A DNA stretch of 64,000 bases. Origin: an uncultured Bacteroides sp. (GTDB lineage: Bacteria > Bacteroidota > Bacteroidia > Cytophagales > Cyclobacteriaceae). A program made the position numbers and the translations under genes. The stretch lies in assembly GCA_902168185.1 (NCBI GenBank), contig CABHOV010000017.1, forward strand, positions 1-64,000, written 5' to 3'. This document shows, piece after piece, positions 1 through 8,426 of the stretch. How positions within the stretch are numbered: the stretch's first letter is position 1; the number at the start of each line of letters is the position of its first letter. The notes under the pieces were generated by a model, which saw only the letters and a list, made by a program, of their open reading frames with translations, made no database searches and was not told the DNA's origin.

Positions 1-2
1 GC

Positions 3-1886
3 TATACGGCTTTGATGCAAGAGAACGAGCAACTGGCACGTGCCAAACGAAAACGCCTTAAAGATGTTCTGGATGTAGTAATCGAGAAGCATCATGGCAA
101 AACGATTCAATATTACGGTGACGGCTCACTGAGTATTTTTAACAGTGCTATCGACAGTGTGATGTGCGCCATTGAAATTCAGCATGAACTTCAACGCGAG
201 ATCACGGTTGACTTGCGCATTGGTATTCATATCGGAGATGTGATTATCGAAGACGAAGCAATCTACGGCGATGGTGTCAACCTGGCCTCCAGGATTGAGT
301 CGCTCGCTGTATCCGGAAGTGTGCTGATCTCTGAAAAAGTTTTTGACGAGATCAGAAATCAAAGTCACATACAGTCGCGGGAGCTTGGCTACTTCGAGAT
401 GAAAAATGTGAAGGTGCCTGTTCGCGTATTTGCCATTACCAATAGCGGTATCGTTGTACCAGACCGTGCCGAGCTGCAGGGTAAAACAAAACAGCCGGTA
501 AACAGACTGGCGGTGCTGCCCTTTGTAAACATGAGTGCTGATGCTGAGAATGAATACTTCAGTGATGGTATTACAGAGGAATTGCTGAACGCCCTTACCA
601 AGATTGATGGATTACAAGTTACCTCGCGCACCTCTGCTTTCGCCTTTAAAGGTAAAAATATTGATATACGGGATATAGCCATCCAGTTGAACGTTGACAA
701 AGTACTGGAGGGCAGCGTACGCAGAGCGGGTAATCGCGTGCGTATCACAGCTCAGCTTATCAATGCTGCTGATGGTTATCACCTCTGGAGTGAAAATTAT
801 GATCGTCAGCTTACGGATATATTTGAAGTACAGGATGAGATCAGCAACATCATTGCCAATAAGCTGCGCGAAAACCTGACGGCCTCGCAAACATCGCATC
901 ACGTAAAATCACCTCCCGCACAGAATGTAGATGCCTATACCTTTTATCTCAAAGGACTACATTATTGGAACCGGGTGACGCCTGCCGATATGCGTAAAGC
1001 AATTGAATGCTTCGAACAGGCTATAGCACTCGAACCGGATTATGCACTGGCCTATGCCATGACTGCTTCTGCGTATAGCCACCTCGGTGCAGCCGGACAG
1101 ATGCTGCCGGATACTGCTTTTGAAATTGTTCACCGTTATGCTGACAAAGCGTTAGCGCTGGACCCTTCCATAGCAGAGGGACATATCGCAAAAGGCGGAG
1201 CCTATTTATTCTATAACTGGAAATGGAAGGAAGCATATGAAGCGCTGCAGAAAGCAGTTGCGTTAAATCCCGGTGCCACCACCGCTTATAATTTACTGTC
1301 TCTATACTATGTAACCATGGGGCAAAAGGATCAGGCGCTTGCCGTAATGGAGACGGCCGTAAAACTGGATCCACTATCACCGATGATCAATCAAGCACTG
1401 GGTAGTATATATGTATATCTGGAACGCTATGATGATGCAATCCGTCAGGCGGATAAATTACTGGAGATCGATCCACAGATGCGGGCGAGTATCGAACTGA
1501 AGGCCTGGAGCCTGGGTATGAAAAATGAATGGGAACATGCGCTCACACTTTTTGAAGAGATCCACCGGTTAACAAACCATCCTTTGAAAGGACTTATGGG
1601 CGTTGGATATGCGAACGCTATGCTGGGGCGATCTGCTATAGCATTAGAGTGCATTCGCAAGATCGAACAGCGACAGGCAGAAAACCCTGAACTGGTATTG
1701 GATGCTGACCTGGTGGGAATCTGGTATGCTCTGGGTGATTACGACAAAGTCTTTTATCACATCATGCGTTGTGTTGAAAAACGCGTGGCTCCTGTCAGTT
1801 TATTCCTGGAGTATCCTGTCTTCGCAGGGTTACGCAAAGATCCGAGGTTCCGTGACCTCAAAGAGAAGATGAATATAAAAATGTGA
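3..1886 (+). CDS. Class III adenylate/guanylate cyclase with TolB-like and TPR domains (5' partial)
   Basis: Makes a cyclic nucleotide from ATP or GTP, judged from family. The frame is open to the left edge, so the N-terminus, including the first metal-binding Asp, lies outside the window; the first codons read YTALMQ, as in the usual GYTALM motif. Visible are the second metal-site motif YYGDG and GVNLASR with the Asn and Arg that contact substrate. A TolB-like domain follows (LAVLPFVNMS to about residue 285 of the visible part), then about seven TPR-like units to the end. I see no membrane segment between cyclase and TolB-like parts, so the visible part looks cytosolic. This architecture is common in Bacteroidota and Rhizobiales-type cyclases. 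Whether the product is cAMP or cGMP cannot be told here. It converges on the aldo-keto reductase gene across a shared hairpin. Confidence 0.85.
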   Translation, partial: YTALMQENEQLARAKRKRLKDVLDVVIEKHHGKTIQYYGDGSLSIFNSAIDSVMCAIEIQHELQREITVDLRIGIHIGDVIIEDEAIYGDGVNLASRIESLAVSGSVLISEKVFDEIRNQSHIQSRELGYFEMKNVKVPVRVFAITNSGIVVPDRAELQGKTKQPVNRLAVLPFVNMSADAENEYFSDGITEELLNALTKIDGLQVTSRTSAFAFKGKNIDIRDIAIQLNVDKVLEGSVRRAGNRVRITAQLINAADGYHLWSENYDRQLTDIFEVQDEISNIIANKLRENLTASQTSHHVKSPPAQNVDAYTFYLKGLHYWNRVTPADMRKAIECFEQAIALEPDYALAYAMTASAYSHLGAAGQMLPDTAFEIVHRYADKALALDPSIAEGHIAKGGAYLFYNWKWKEAYEALQKAVALNPGATTAYNLLSLYYVTMGQKDQALAVMETAVKLDPLSPMINQALGSIYVYLERYDDAIRQADKLLEIDPQMRASIELKAWSLGMKNEWEHALTLFEEIHRLTNHPLKGLMGVGYANAMLGRSAIALECIRKIEQRQAENPELVLDADLVGIWYALGDYDKVFYHIMRCVEKRVAPVSLFLEYPVFAGLRKDPRFRDLKEKMNIKM

Positions 1887-1892
1887 TTTACG

Positions 1893-1935
1893 ATATATAT
1901 CAGGACGGTTTTTCAGACCATCCTGATATATATAT
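1893..1935. terminator. Bidirectional hairpin terminator
   Basis: An inverted repeat with arms ATATATCAGGACGG and CCATCCTGATATAT (one mismatch) encloses a nine-base loop containing TTTTT. It sits between two convergent genes and could stop transcription from both sides. Confidence 0.6.
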
Positions 1936-1941
1936 ATAAAG

Positions 1942-2940
1942 CTATCGCATGCCAACCCAATGCGGGTATATCTTTTTCTGTTCGCTGGCCGCTTCCAGCT
2001 TCATTACTTGTTCTGTTGTCAAATTCCATCCTACGGCATCAAGATTTTGGACGAGCTGCTGCTCGTTTCGGGCACCGATCACAACATTGGAAACCGTTGG
2101 CCTTTGCAGCAACCAGTTTATAGCAACCTGTGGAATAGTCTTGCCGGTTTCAGAACCCACTTCTTCCAAAGCGTTGATCACGGTATATAAATAGTCATCG
2201 GATACTTCGGGACCACCCGCTGCACCTCCTGATTTAATACGACCTTCCTGCAACGGTTGCCCTGGACGAATCTTTCCTGTTAATCTTCCCCAGCCTAGTG
2301 CGCTCCACACCATCAGACCTATATTCTGATCTTTTGCCAGCGGCATGAGTTCCCATTCGTACTCGCGGCCGATGAGTGAATAGTATCCCTGATATATAGC
2401 ATAGCGGGCCAGTCCGTACTTCTCGGAAGTAGCCAGCGATTTCATTACCTGCCAGGCCGCAAAGTTCGAGCAACCTATATATCTGATTTTTCCACTGGCA
2501 ATCAGATTGTCAAGGGCAGCAAGGGTTTCTTCTACCGGCGTGAACGGGTCAAAGGCATGCATAAAGTATACATCTATATAATCGGTGCCAAGTCTTCTAA
2601 GACTCTCCTCACACGCCTTGATCAAATGATAGCGGGATGAACCTCTGGCGTTGGTGTCATCGCTCATCGCAAAACTTGCCTTGGTTGAAATCAACGCCTT
2701 ATCGCGTCTGCCTTTAAGCGCTGCGCCTAAAATTTCTTCGGAAGCACCCAATGAATATACATTGGCAGTGTCAAAGAAATTTACACCACGTTCCAGGCAA
2801 ATGTCTATGAGACGCGATGCTTCTTCAATGTTTGTCTCACCCCACTTCTTAAAAAAATCATTCGTCCCACCAAATGTACCCGTGCCTAAACTCAATACAG
2901 GAATTCTTAATCCTGAGTTTCCTAGTTGTCTGTATTCCAT
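1942..2940 (-). CDS. Aldo/keto reductase
   Basis: NADPH-dependent reductase of the TIM-barrel aldo/keto reductase superfamily, presumably acting on small aldehydes or ketones in the cytosol. The 332 residues are a full-length family member. The catalytic tetrad is readable: Asp57 and Tyr62 in the DTANVY segment, Lys87 in STK, His128 in FMH. The C-terminal part has the usual cofactor-binding pattern VVIGARN. Start is ATG. An AraC-type regulator lies 182 bp upstream on the same strand and is the obvious candidate regulator. The physiological substrate is unknown. Confidence 0.9.
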   Translation of the reverse strand: MEYRQLGNSGLRIPVLSLGTGTFGGTNDFFKKWGETNIEEASRLIDICLERGVNFFDTANVYSLGASEEILGAALKGRRDKALISTKASFAMSDDTNARGSSRYHLIKACEESLRRLGTDYIDVYFMHAFDPFTPVEETLAALDNLIASGKIRYIGCSNFAAWQVMKSLATSEKYGLARYAIYQGYYSLIGREYEWELMPLAKDQNIGLMVWSALGWGRLTGKIRPGQPLQEGRIKSGGAAGGPEVSDDYLYTVINALEEVGSETGKTIPQVAINWLLQRPTVSNVVIGARNEQQLVQNLDAVGWNLTTEQVMKLEAASEQKKIYPHWVGMR

Positions 2941-2974
2941 ATTTACTTTTTGTAGTTTGTTTTCGTATAGCCTG

Positions 2975-3076
2975 ACTTTATCGCCAGGCCTCCCGCCTAC
3001 AAAAGTGGAAGGGACAAAACTTATTTTTCAGGATATACTACGGATAGGCTGGTACTTTTTACAGGCGCGATAAAGT
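2975..3076. promoter_or_regulatory. Pair of inverted ACTTTATCG sites upstream of the aldo/keto reductase
   Basis: ACTTTATCG at 2975-2983 and its exact inverse CGATAAAGT at 3068-3076 lie about 85 bp apart in the gap between the AraC-type gene and the reductase gene. They may be operator half sites for the adjacent regulator, or parts of a long-range RNA stem. This is inference only. Confidence 0.3.
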
Positions 3077-3122
3077 ATCATTATGTTTTTCAACTATTGC
3101 TATTCAGAGTATATAGCACGTG

Positions 3123-4067
3123 TTACTGCTTACCATGCCTTGACCTGAACTCCACCGGAGTGAGCCCGGTTTGATTCTTATAGTAACGGGAGAAGTATGA
3201 GGGGTCGTCATAACCGAGACGATAGGCTATTTCACTTATACTTTCCGATGAGTGCTTCAGGCTCATGGTAGCTTGCTTGATCAGGTGATCTTTCACAAGC
3301 TGTCCTGCAGATTTACCGGTCAACGTCTTTATAGTATCATTTAAATGATTCTGCGAGATTCCTAATTCATCGGCATAGTCTGCTATCTTTTTGAGCTTGA
3401 TGACCTTGCCTTCATTCAGCGTTTCAAAGTCGCGTATATATAGCGTTGTAAACGCCTTCAGCAATCGTATAGCGGCATGACTTGTGTCCGTGACTGCAAA
3501 TGTATCGGTGCCGTATTGAGCGTATGCTTTATTGAGAATTACCTGCAGGTGACCTCGGAGTATATCATCCGAATACTCACTTCGCTGATTGTGTTCTGCT
3601 TGCATAAGCTGAAACAAAGTCTGGTAATATTGCGCCTGCTCGTCTGTCAACTGGAGCACAGCATTTCCATCGATTTGAAAGAATGGCAACTGGCTTAAAA
3701 AATGCTTACGCTCTCTTCCAAGATTAAAGTAGTCATCAGAAAAAGAGCAAAAATAACCGAGCTGTTTTTCTGCTTCCGCCTGCCATGCACTCACCATGCT
3801 GGGGCCAAGAAAGCAAAGCATATTCTTCCGTATATAATGCTCCTGTAACCCGAATGTGTGAACGCCCTCTCCTTCTGTAACCAGGAAGATCATATAGAAA
3901 TCGAGACGATGTGCCTGGATTGATCCTTTACAATTACACCTGAAATGGATATCAAAATATTGTGTTCCGGCAGCAAGATCAGTTGAAGAAAGTTTTGGTG
4001 CTGTATCAAAATATACTTTACCAAATGAATTGCTTTTGTATAGTGGTATATTCTGGTCTTTGATCAT
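3123..4067 (-). CDS. AraC family transcriptional regulator
   Basis: DNA-binding regulator of 314 residues. The C-terminal third holds two helix-turn-helix motifs typical of AraC/XylS proteins (IADYADELGISQNHLNDTIK, then ISEIAYRLGYDDPSYFSRYY) followed by the conserved TGLTPVEFR tail. The N-terminal two thirds are an AraC-type cupin-like sensing region with no obvious ligand signature. It is the upstream neighbour of the aldo/keto reductase on the same strand and probably controls it, itself, or both. ATG start; no clear promoter match was found in front of it. Confidence 0.88.
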   Translation of the reverse strand: MIKDQNIPLYKSNSFGKVYFDTAPKLSSTDLAAGTQYFDIHFRCNCKGSIQAHRLDFYMIFLVTEGEGVHTFGLQEHYIRKNMLCFLGPSMVSAWQAEAEKQLGYFCSFSDDYFNLGRERKHFLSQLPFFQIDGNAVLQLTDEQAQYYQTLFQLMQAEHNQRSEYSDDILRGHLQVILNKAYAQYGTDTFAVTDTSHAAIRLLKAFTTLYIRDFETLNEGKVIKLKKIADYADELGISQNHLNDTIKTLTGKSAGQLVKDHLIKQATMSLKHSSESISEIAYRLGYDDPSYFSRYYKNQTGLTPVEFRSRHGKQ

Positions 4068-4156
4068 GGGGCTAAATTATAAGTCTTTCCTGCAGATCTT
4101 TAACTAACCCGTTTAAACGACAGAAAATTCCCGCGTATATTTTTAATGACAATTCA

Positions 4157-5455
4157 TTATCGCGCAGCACTCACCTTCCATACAACATTGCTTACATCAT
4201 CGGTTACAAGCAACGAGCCATCGTCGGTTACGATAACGCATACCGGACGGCCATGCACTTTTTCCTTATCCAGTTCTGCTATAAAGCCGGTGAGGAAATC
4301 TTCTTCTTTACCTGCAGGTTTACCTTGCGCGTTAAAAGGAATAAAAATTACTTTATACCCTGAGAGTACAGACCGGTTCCATGAACCATGCTGCGCTATA
4401 AATGCACCGTGATGATATTTTTCAGGGAAAGATGTTTTATCATAAAATGCTAAACCCAGTGAAGCGGTGTGAGAGCCTACATCAACATCGGGCTTGATAT
4501 ATTTCTCTGTGATTCCTGGTTTCGGATCTTTTACACGATCATCAATACGCCCATGGTATATCCAGGGCCATCCATAAAATCCGTTCTCTTTTACGCTGGT
4601 CAGGTAATCGGGTACCAGGTTGTCTCCTAATCCATCACGCTCGTTTACAACCGTCCACAGTACATTTGAGCCAGGGGCCCAATCCATACCCACCGGGTTA
4701 CGCAGTCCACTGGCATATACCCGAAAGCCCGAACCATCGGGGCCCATCTCCAGGATGTCTGCACGCAAAAACTCTTCCTTGATTCCTTTATCGGCAATAT
4801 TACTTCCCGAGCCAACGGCTATATATAGTTTGGTGCCATCTTTACTGGCTATAATATTTCGTGTCCAATGTTGATTTACTTTTCCGGCAGGGAGATCAAC
4901 GATCTTCTCTCCTTTTCCTTCAATGGACAATTGTCCTGCTTTATACGGATAACGCCACACTGCATCAGTATTGGCCACGTAAAACCAATCGCCTAATACA
5001 AGCATGCCGAGTGGCTGATTTAATTTTTTCAGAAATGTTTGTCTTACCTCCGGTATACCATCACCGTTGGCATCACGCAGTATGGTGATACGGTCTGCGC
5101 TGTTTTTTAAATTATTGGATTTCGAAGCTCCGATGATCCAGCCACCAATTTTCTTCAACAACGGGTAATTGGAATTACTTTCGGCTACCAGTATATCTCC
5201 GTTAGGCGTTGTATATAGCCACCGGGGATTTTCAAATTTATCAGCAAACCGGGTTACTGTAAAACCGGATGGAGCTTTTGGAGTCTGCCCTTCCTTCCAC
5301 CCGATCACATTACTAAAGTTCATAGAAGATTTAGTAGCATGCGGTGGAGGAAGGCTGTCAGACTGCTGACTATTATTCGTCTGCTGCTTCTTTGTTTGTG
5401 AAAAGCTTTCGTGTACAAAGAAGACCACGAATAATATATAGAGGATCGATTTCAT
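4157..5455 (-). CDS. Exported glucose/sorbosone dehydrogenase-like beta-propeller protein
   Basis: 432 residues with an N-terminal signal peptide (MKSILYILFVVFFVHESFS, cleavage likely before QTKK), so periplasmic or exported. After a short Gln/Asn/Ser-rich linker comes a six-bladed propeller of the glucose/sorbosone dehydrogenase family, recognisable by FTVTRFADKFENPRWLYTTP, the repeated 'GDGIPEVRQTF' type segment, and the C-terminal GRPVCVIVTDDGSLLVTDD. Family members use PQQ to oxidise aldoses, but many homologues have no proven activity and the substrate is unknown. It starts 11 bp after the stop of a small membrane protein gene and is probably co-transcribed with it. Confidence 0.82.
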   Translation of the reverse strand: MKSILYILFVVFFVHESFSQTKKQQTNNSQQSDSLPPPHATKSSMNFSNVIGWKEGQTPKAPSGFTVTRFADKFENPRWLYTTPNGDILVAESNSNYPLLKKIGGWIIGASKSNNLKNSADRITILRDANGDGIPEVRQTFLKKLNQPLGMLVLGDWFYVANTDAVWRYPYKAGQLSIEGKGEKIVDLPAGKVNQHWTRNIIASKDGTKLYIAVGSGSNIADKGIKEEFLRADILEMGPDGSGFRVYASGLRNPVGMDWAPGSNVLWTVVNERDGLGDNLVPDYLTSVKENGFYGWPWIYHGRIDDRVKDPKPGITEKYIKPDVDVGSHTASLGLAFYDKTSFPEKYHHGAFIAQHGSWNRSVLSGYKVIFIPFNAQGKPAGKEEDFLTGFIAELDKEKVHGRPVCVIVTDDGSLLVTDDVSNVVWKVSAAR

Positions 5456-5466
5456 CTTTTATATAC

Positions 5467-5634
5467 TTACTTTTTAAAGAGTGTAGCACCAAATGCTATA
5501 ACAATTACAAAAGCTATAATGAAGATGAAAAATAACACCTTGGCAATGGATGCAGCACCTGCCGCGATTCCACCGAAACCAAATATTGCTGCTATAATGG
5601 CAATAATAAAAAAGATAGCTGCCCAGCGTAACAT
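5467..5634 (-). CDS. DUF1328 (UPF0391) small membrane protein
   Basis: A 55-residue protein that begins [20 protein letters not shown] and continues with [20 protein letters not shown], a direct match to my memory of the DUF1328/UPF0391 family: two membrane-spanning helices with a Gly/Ala-rich turn between them and a short basic end (LFKK). Function unknown; family members are often stress-induced small membrane proteins. The start is the ATG at 5634, with an AT-rich stretch rather than a Shine-Dalgarno sequence in front. It lies 11 bp upstream of the dehydrogenase-like gene. Confidence 0.88.
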   Translation of the reverse strand: MLRWAAIFFIIAIIAAIFGFGGIAAGAASIAKVLFFIFIIAFVIVIAFGATLFKK

Positions 5635-5872
5635 AGTTTTAAATTTTAAGTGATTAATAATTCTCGTTCAAACTATTTACATAGTCTCCATGAACACTTT
5701 AAAATGTTATGCCACCCGTACGAAAACATGATTCCGCAAGCAGAACGAAGGGTTTGAGCAAATGAGCAAATTACTCTACAGCAAAAGCAGGAAGCGCTTA
5801 CTATATACTTCATGCTATAACTTTACCTTCAGGATCACTTAGACAGATTGAATGGGTATATTAAACGGATTG

Positions 5873-6640
5873 CTATTGTTTCTCCACCAGATACTTCCAA
5901 TAGCGCGTAGGTACATGCCGGATATGAAGCTTGCGGTTATTACGTGATTTTATATTGACGTGATGGAAATACTCTTTCCAAAGCGTTTGATACGCGACCT
6001 CCTCCTCATGGCACATCGAAGCCGGAAGAAATTCATGCTCCGCTCCTTGCGTTAATTCCATAAAGATCTCTTCTACAGTAAAAGTGTCTTTATTATAGTG
6101 GATACCGTAGTCGCGTTTCTTGTCATAGATGATCCAATGCTGATCTGCATAGCGCTCCTTAAAATGACTTGCTATTAAAGGAATCACGTTGTAATCCGGC
6201 TCAATCGATGCATAGTATATATCATCCGCTGTTCGCTGGAATCTGACAAAGGCTTCCATGCGATGCTTTTCATGGTAAACTTTACGAGCCGTTTGCTGAA
6301 CCGTTAATACGGCCTTGTGCCCATAATCTTTTTCCACGTTGTGATCACTATCAAAAATATGCCGGATATATACCATGAGCGTATCCTCGATCGTGGACAG
6401 CTCCGAGAGGAAAGCGGTATATAATTCAGTCCGCTTGACCGCAGACACTTTTCGTTTTATCCCGTTCCAAACACGTTCTGCTTTTTGGTGATCCGATATA
6501 ATGCTCAGTGGCTCGCTTTGCAACATAGGCTGATACAATTCTTTCCGCACAATCATGATTGCACCGAGTTTGCGTTCGTATACTTCAAAGACGGCAGTAA
6601 GCAATCCTTCAAAGCTTCCGTCATATACCAGGTGCATCAT
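5873..6640 (-). CDS. TIGR03915/DUF4130 family putative DNA repair protein
   Basis: 255 residues starting MMHLVYDGSFEGLLTAVFEV, the signature opening of the TIGR03915 family, with the DUF4130 core throughout. The family is always found beside the radical SAM gene present here; DUF4130 is also fused to UdgX-type uracil-DNA-binding enzymes elsewhere, which ties it to DNA base repair or modification. Its ATG overlaps the TGA of the upstream radical SAM gene (ATGA), so translation is coupled and a joint function is expected. The reaction is not established. Confidence 0.88.
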   Translation of the reverse strand: MMHLVYDGSFEGLLTAVFEVYERKLGAIMIVRKELYQPMLQSEPLSIISDHQKAERVWNGIKRKVSAVKRTELYTAFLSELSTIEDTLMVYIRHIFDSDHNVEKDYGHKAVLTVQQTARKVYHEKHRMEAFVRFQRTADDIYYASIEPDYNVIPLIASHFKERYADQHWIIYDKKRDYGIHYNKDTFTVEEIFMELTQGAEHEFLPASMCHEEEVAYQTLWKEYFHHVNIKSRNNRKLHIRHVPTRYWKYLVEKQ

Positions 6641-7890
6641 GCAAACATGGAAAGCTGTGGTGACAACGTGCTGGCATATTTACTCTGCTGCAATATCTGC
6701 TGACGCAAAACGGTTTCATTTACATCGCGCGGTATATATTCCGTACTTTTACAGACCACAAAATGCTTTGCACGATTAAAGGCAATTCCCATAAGACGAA
6801 GTTCGTTCCATCCTAATTTTCTAAAACGCCTCGCCTGTACAATTTTTTGTGCTGAGCCAACACCAATACCCGGAATGCGCAGAATCATTTCATATTCAGC
6901 TTTATTTATATCCACCGGAAACTGGTGCAGGTTACGGAGTGCCCAACTTAATTTAGGATCAATGTCAAGATCGAGTTGAGGATATGATGGATCAACCAAT
7001 TCGTTTACAGCAAAGCCATAGAAGCGCATGAGCCAATCGGCCTGGTATAAACGATTCTCGCGAATGATGGGCACAGGCGTGCCGAGTTGTGGCAATCTAT
7101 TGTCGTTGCTGATTGGAACATACCCGGAATAATATACTCTGCGAAGTTTATATTTTTTATAGAGTGCACTCGCTATCGACATTACTTGCAGATCATTTTC
7201 AGGGCTTGCACCAATAACCATCTGTGTGCTTTGTCCTGCCGGAGCAAATGCCGGTGTACTTCGAATGATCTTCTTCTCCTCGGCAAAGGCCGTGATGCGT
7301 TCATTCAGAAACGACATCGGCTTAATGATATCGTGTTTATTTTTTTCGGGCGCTAATGCCTTCAAGCTATTTTCAGAAGGGAGCTCGATATTCACACTCA
7401 GGCGATCTGCATACAAAGCCGCTTGCTGTACCAGCTCTTCACTGCAGCCCGGAATTGTTTTCAGATGTATATATCCGTTGAACGCATGAACTGTGCGAAG
7501 TTCTTTCGCGACACGCACGAGTCGCTCCATAGTATAGTCCGGATTTTTAAATATACCGGAGCTGAGAAAAAGTCCTTCAATATAATTTCTCCTATAAAAA
7601 TTAATGGTCAGTTCAACAACCTCCTTCACGGTAAAGCCAGCGCGCTGCACATCATTACTTTTCCGAGATACGCAATACGCACAATCATATATACAATAAT
7701 TGGTAAGCAGAATTTTAAGAAGCGATACACATCTTCCGTCTTCGGTATAGCTATGACAGATGCCTGTCTGTGTTGTACTTCCCAGTCCTTTGGCCTTATT
7801 ACTACGCGTACTTCCACTGGAGGCGCACGATACATCGTACTTTGCAGCATCTGAGAGGATCTGCAACTTCTCTTGTATTCTTTCCCACAT
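6637..7890 (-). CDS. Putative DNA modification/repair radical SAM protein
   Basis: 417 residues. The radical SAM cluster motif is NYCIYDCAYC (CxxxCxxC), preceded by a segment with further Cys residues (DVSCASSGS, GICHSYTEDGRCVSLLK). The C-terminal part holds a helix-hairpin-helix DNA-binding element (RIPGIGVGSAQKIVQARR), which is why this family (TIGR03916) is thought to act on DNA. First gene of a two-gene operon with the DUF4130 protein (4-nt overlap). Substrate and product are unknown. ATG start; the AT-rich upstream region faces a tRNA gene on the other strand. Confidence 0.9.
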   Translation of the reverse strand: MWERIQEKLQILSDAAKYDVSCASSGSTRSNKAKGLGSTTQTGICHSYTEDGRCVSLLKILLTNYCIYDCAYCVSRKSNDVQRAGFTVKEVVELTINFYRRNYIEGLFLSSGIFKNPDYTMERLVRVAKELRTVHAFNGYIHLKTIPGCSEELVQQAALYADRLSVNIELPSENSLKALAPEKNKHDIIKPMSFLNERITAFAEEKKIIRSTPAFAPAGQSTQMVIGASPENDLQVMSIASALYKKYKLRRVYYSGYVPISNDNRLPQLGTPVPIIRENRLYQADWLMRFYGFAVNELVDPSYPQLDLDIDPKLSWALRNLHQFPVDINKAEYEMILRIPGIGVGSAQKIVQARRFRKLGWNELRLMGIAFNRAKHFVVCKSTEYIPRDVNETVLRQQILQQSKYASTLSPQLSMFA

Positions 7891-8000
7891 GAATCAATCG
7901 TCTTTAAACAAAACTAATATTTTTAGTTAATTGATTTTTAAAGACTAATTATTTTAGATAAAAAAATTCAAGAAATTTTATAACTAATTTTGAAGAAAGA

Positions 8001-8031
8001 TTTGCGGAAATGCATTCTTGCTTTATTTTTG
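8001..8031 (+). promoter_or_regulatory. Promoter of tRNA-Thr
   Basis: TTTG at 8001-8004 and TATTTTTG at 8024-8031, separated by 19 bp, are a full match to the Bacteroidota -33/-7 promoter (TTTG, then TAnnTTTG). Predicted start about 8037, giving a leader of about 30 nt before the tRNA. Confidence 0.75.
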
Positions 8032-8068
8032 CACCCTCATTTAGCGCAGATGGCGCTGAAATCTGAAA

Positions 8069-8141
<73 letters not shown>

Positions 8142-8142
8142 C

Positions 8143-8173
8143 AAAAAAAGCGGTTATTCATAACCGCTTTTTT
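8143..8173 (+). terminator. Intrinsic terminator of tRNA-Thr
   Basis: Perfect stem AAGCGGTTAT / ATAACCGCTT with a two-base apex (in practice a slightly larger loop), flanked by A and T tracts, directly behind the tRNA. Confidence 0.85.
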
Positions 8174-8426
8174 CATTTAATACCAGTTCACAAATTGATG
8201 TGGATGTGGAATTAAAATAAAAAAGGAAGCCATCACTGATGACTTCCTTTTTTTATTTGTCAGGTATATTTAACAACCCTGTTTATAATTTACTTCGCTT
8301 TCTATAAGACTCTTACAAGCACGAAAAGGGTTTATAGTGAAGTTTATATATCCTTCTGATAAAAGCGATTATAACGCTTTGTATTGCTTAATGGAGACAA
8401 ACGCTCGCCAAGCTTCATTACACTCA
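8174..8426. other. Intergenic region with a second terminator hairpin (8217-8254)
   Basis: GGAAGCCATCA at 8225-8235 and TGATGACTTCC at 8237-8247 form a near-perfect hairpin (one mismatch) between an A tract and a T tract, so it could terminate in either direction between the tRNA and the DUF349 gene. From 8255 to 8426 I see no convincing gene, RNA or repeat. Confidence 0.55.
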
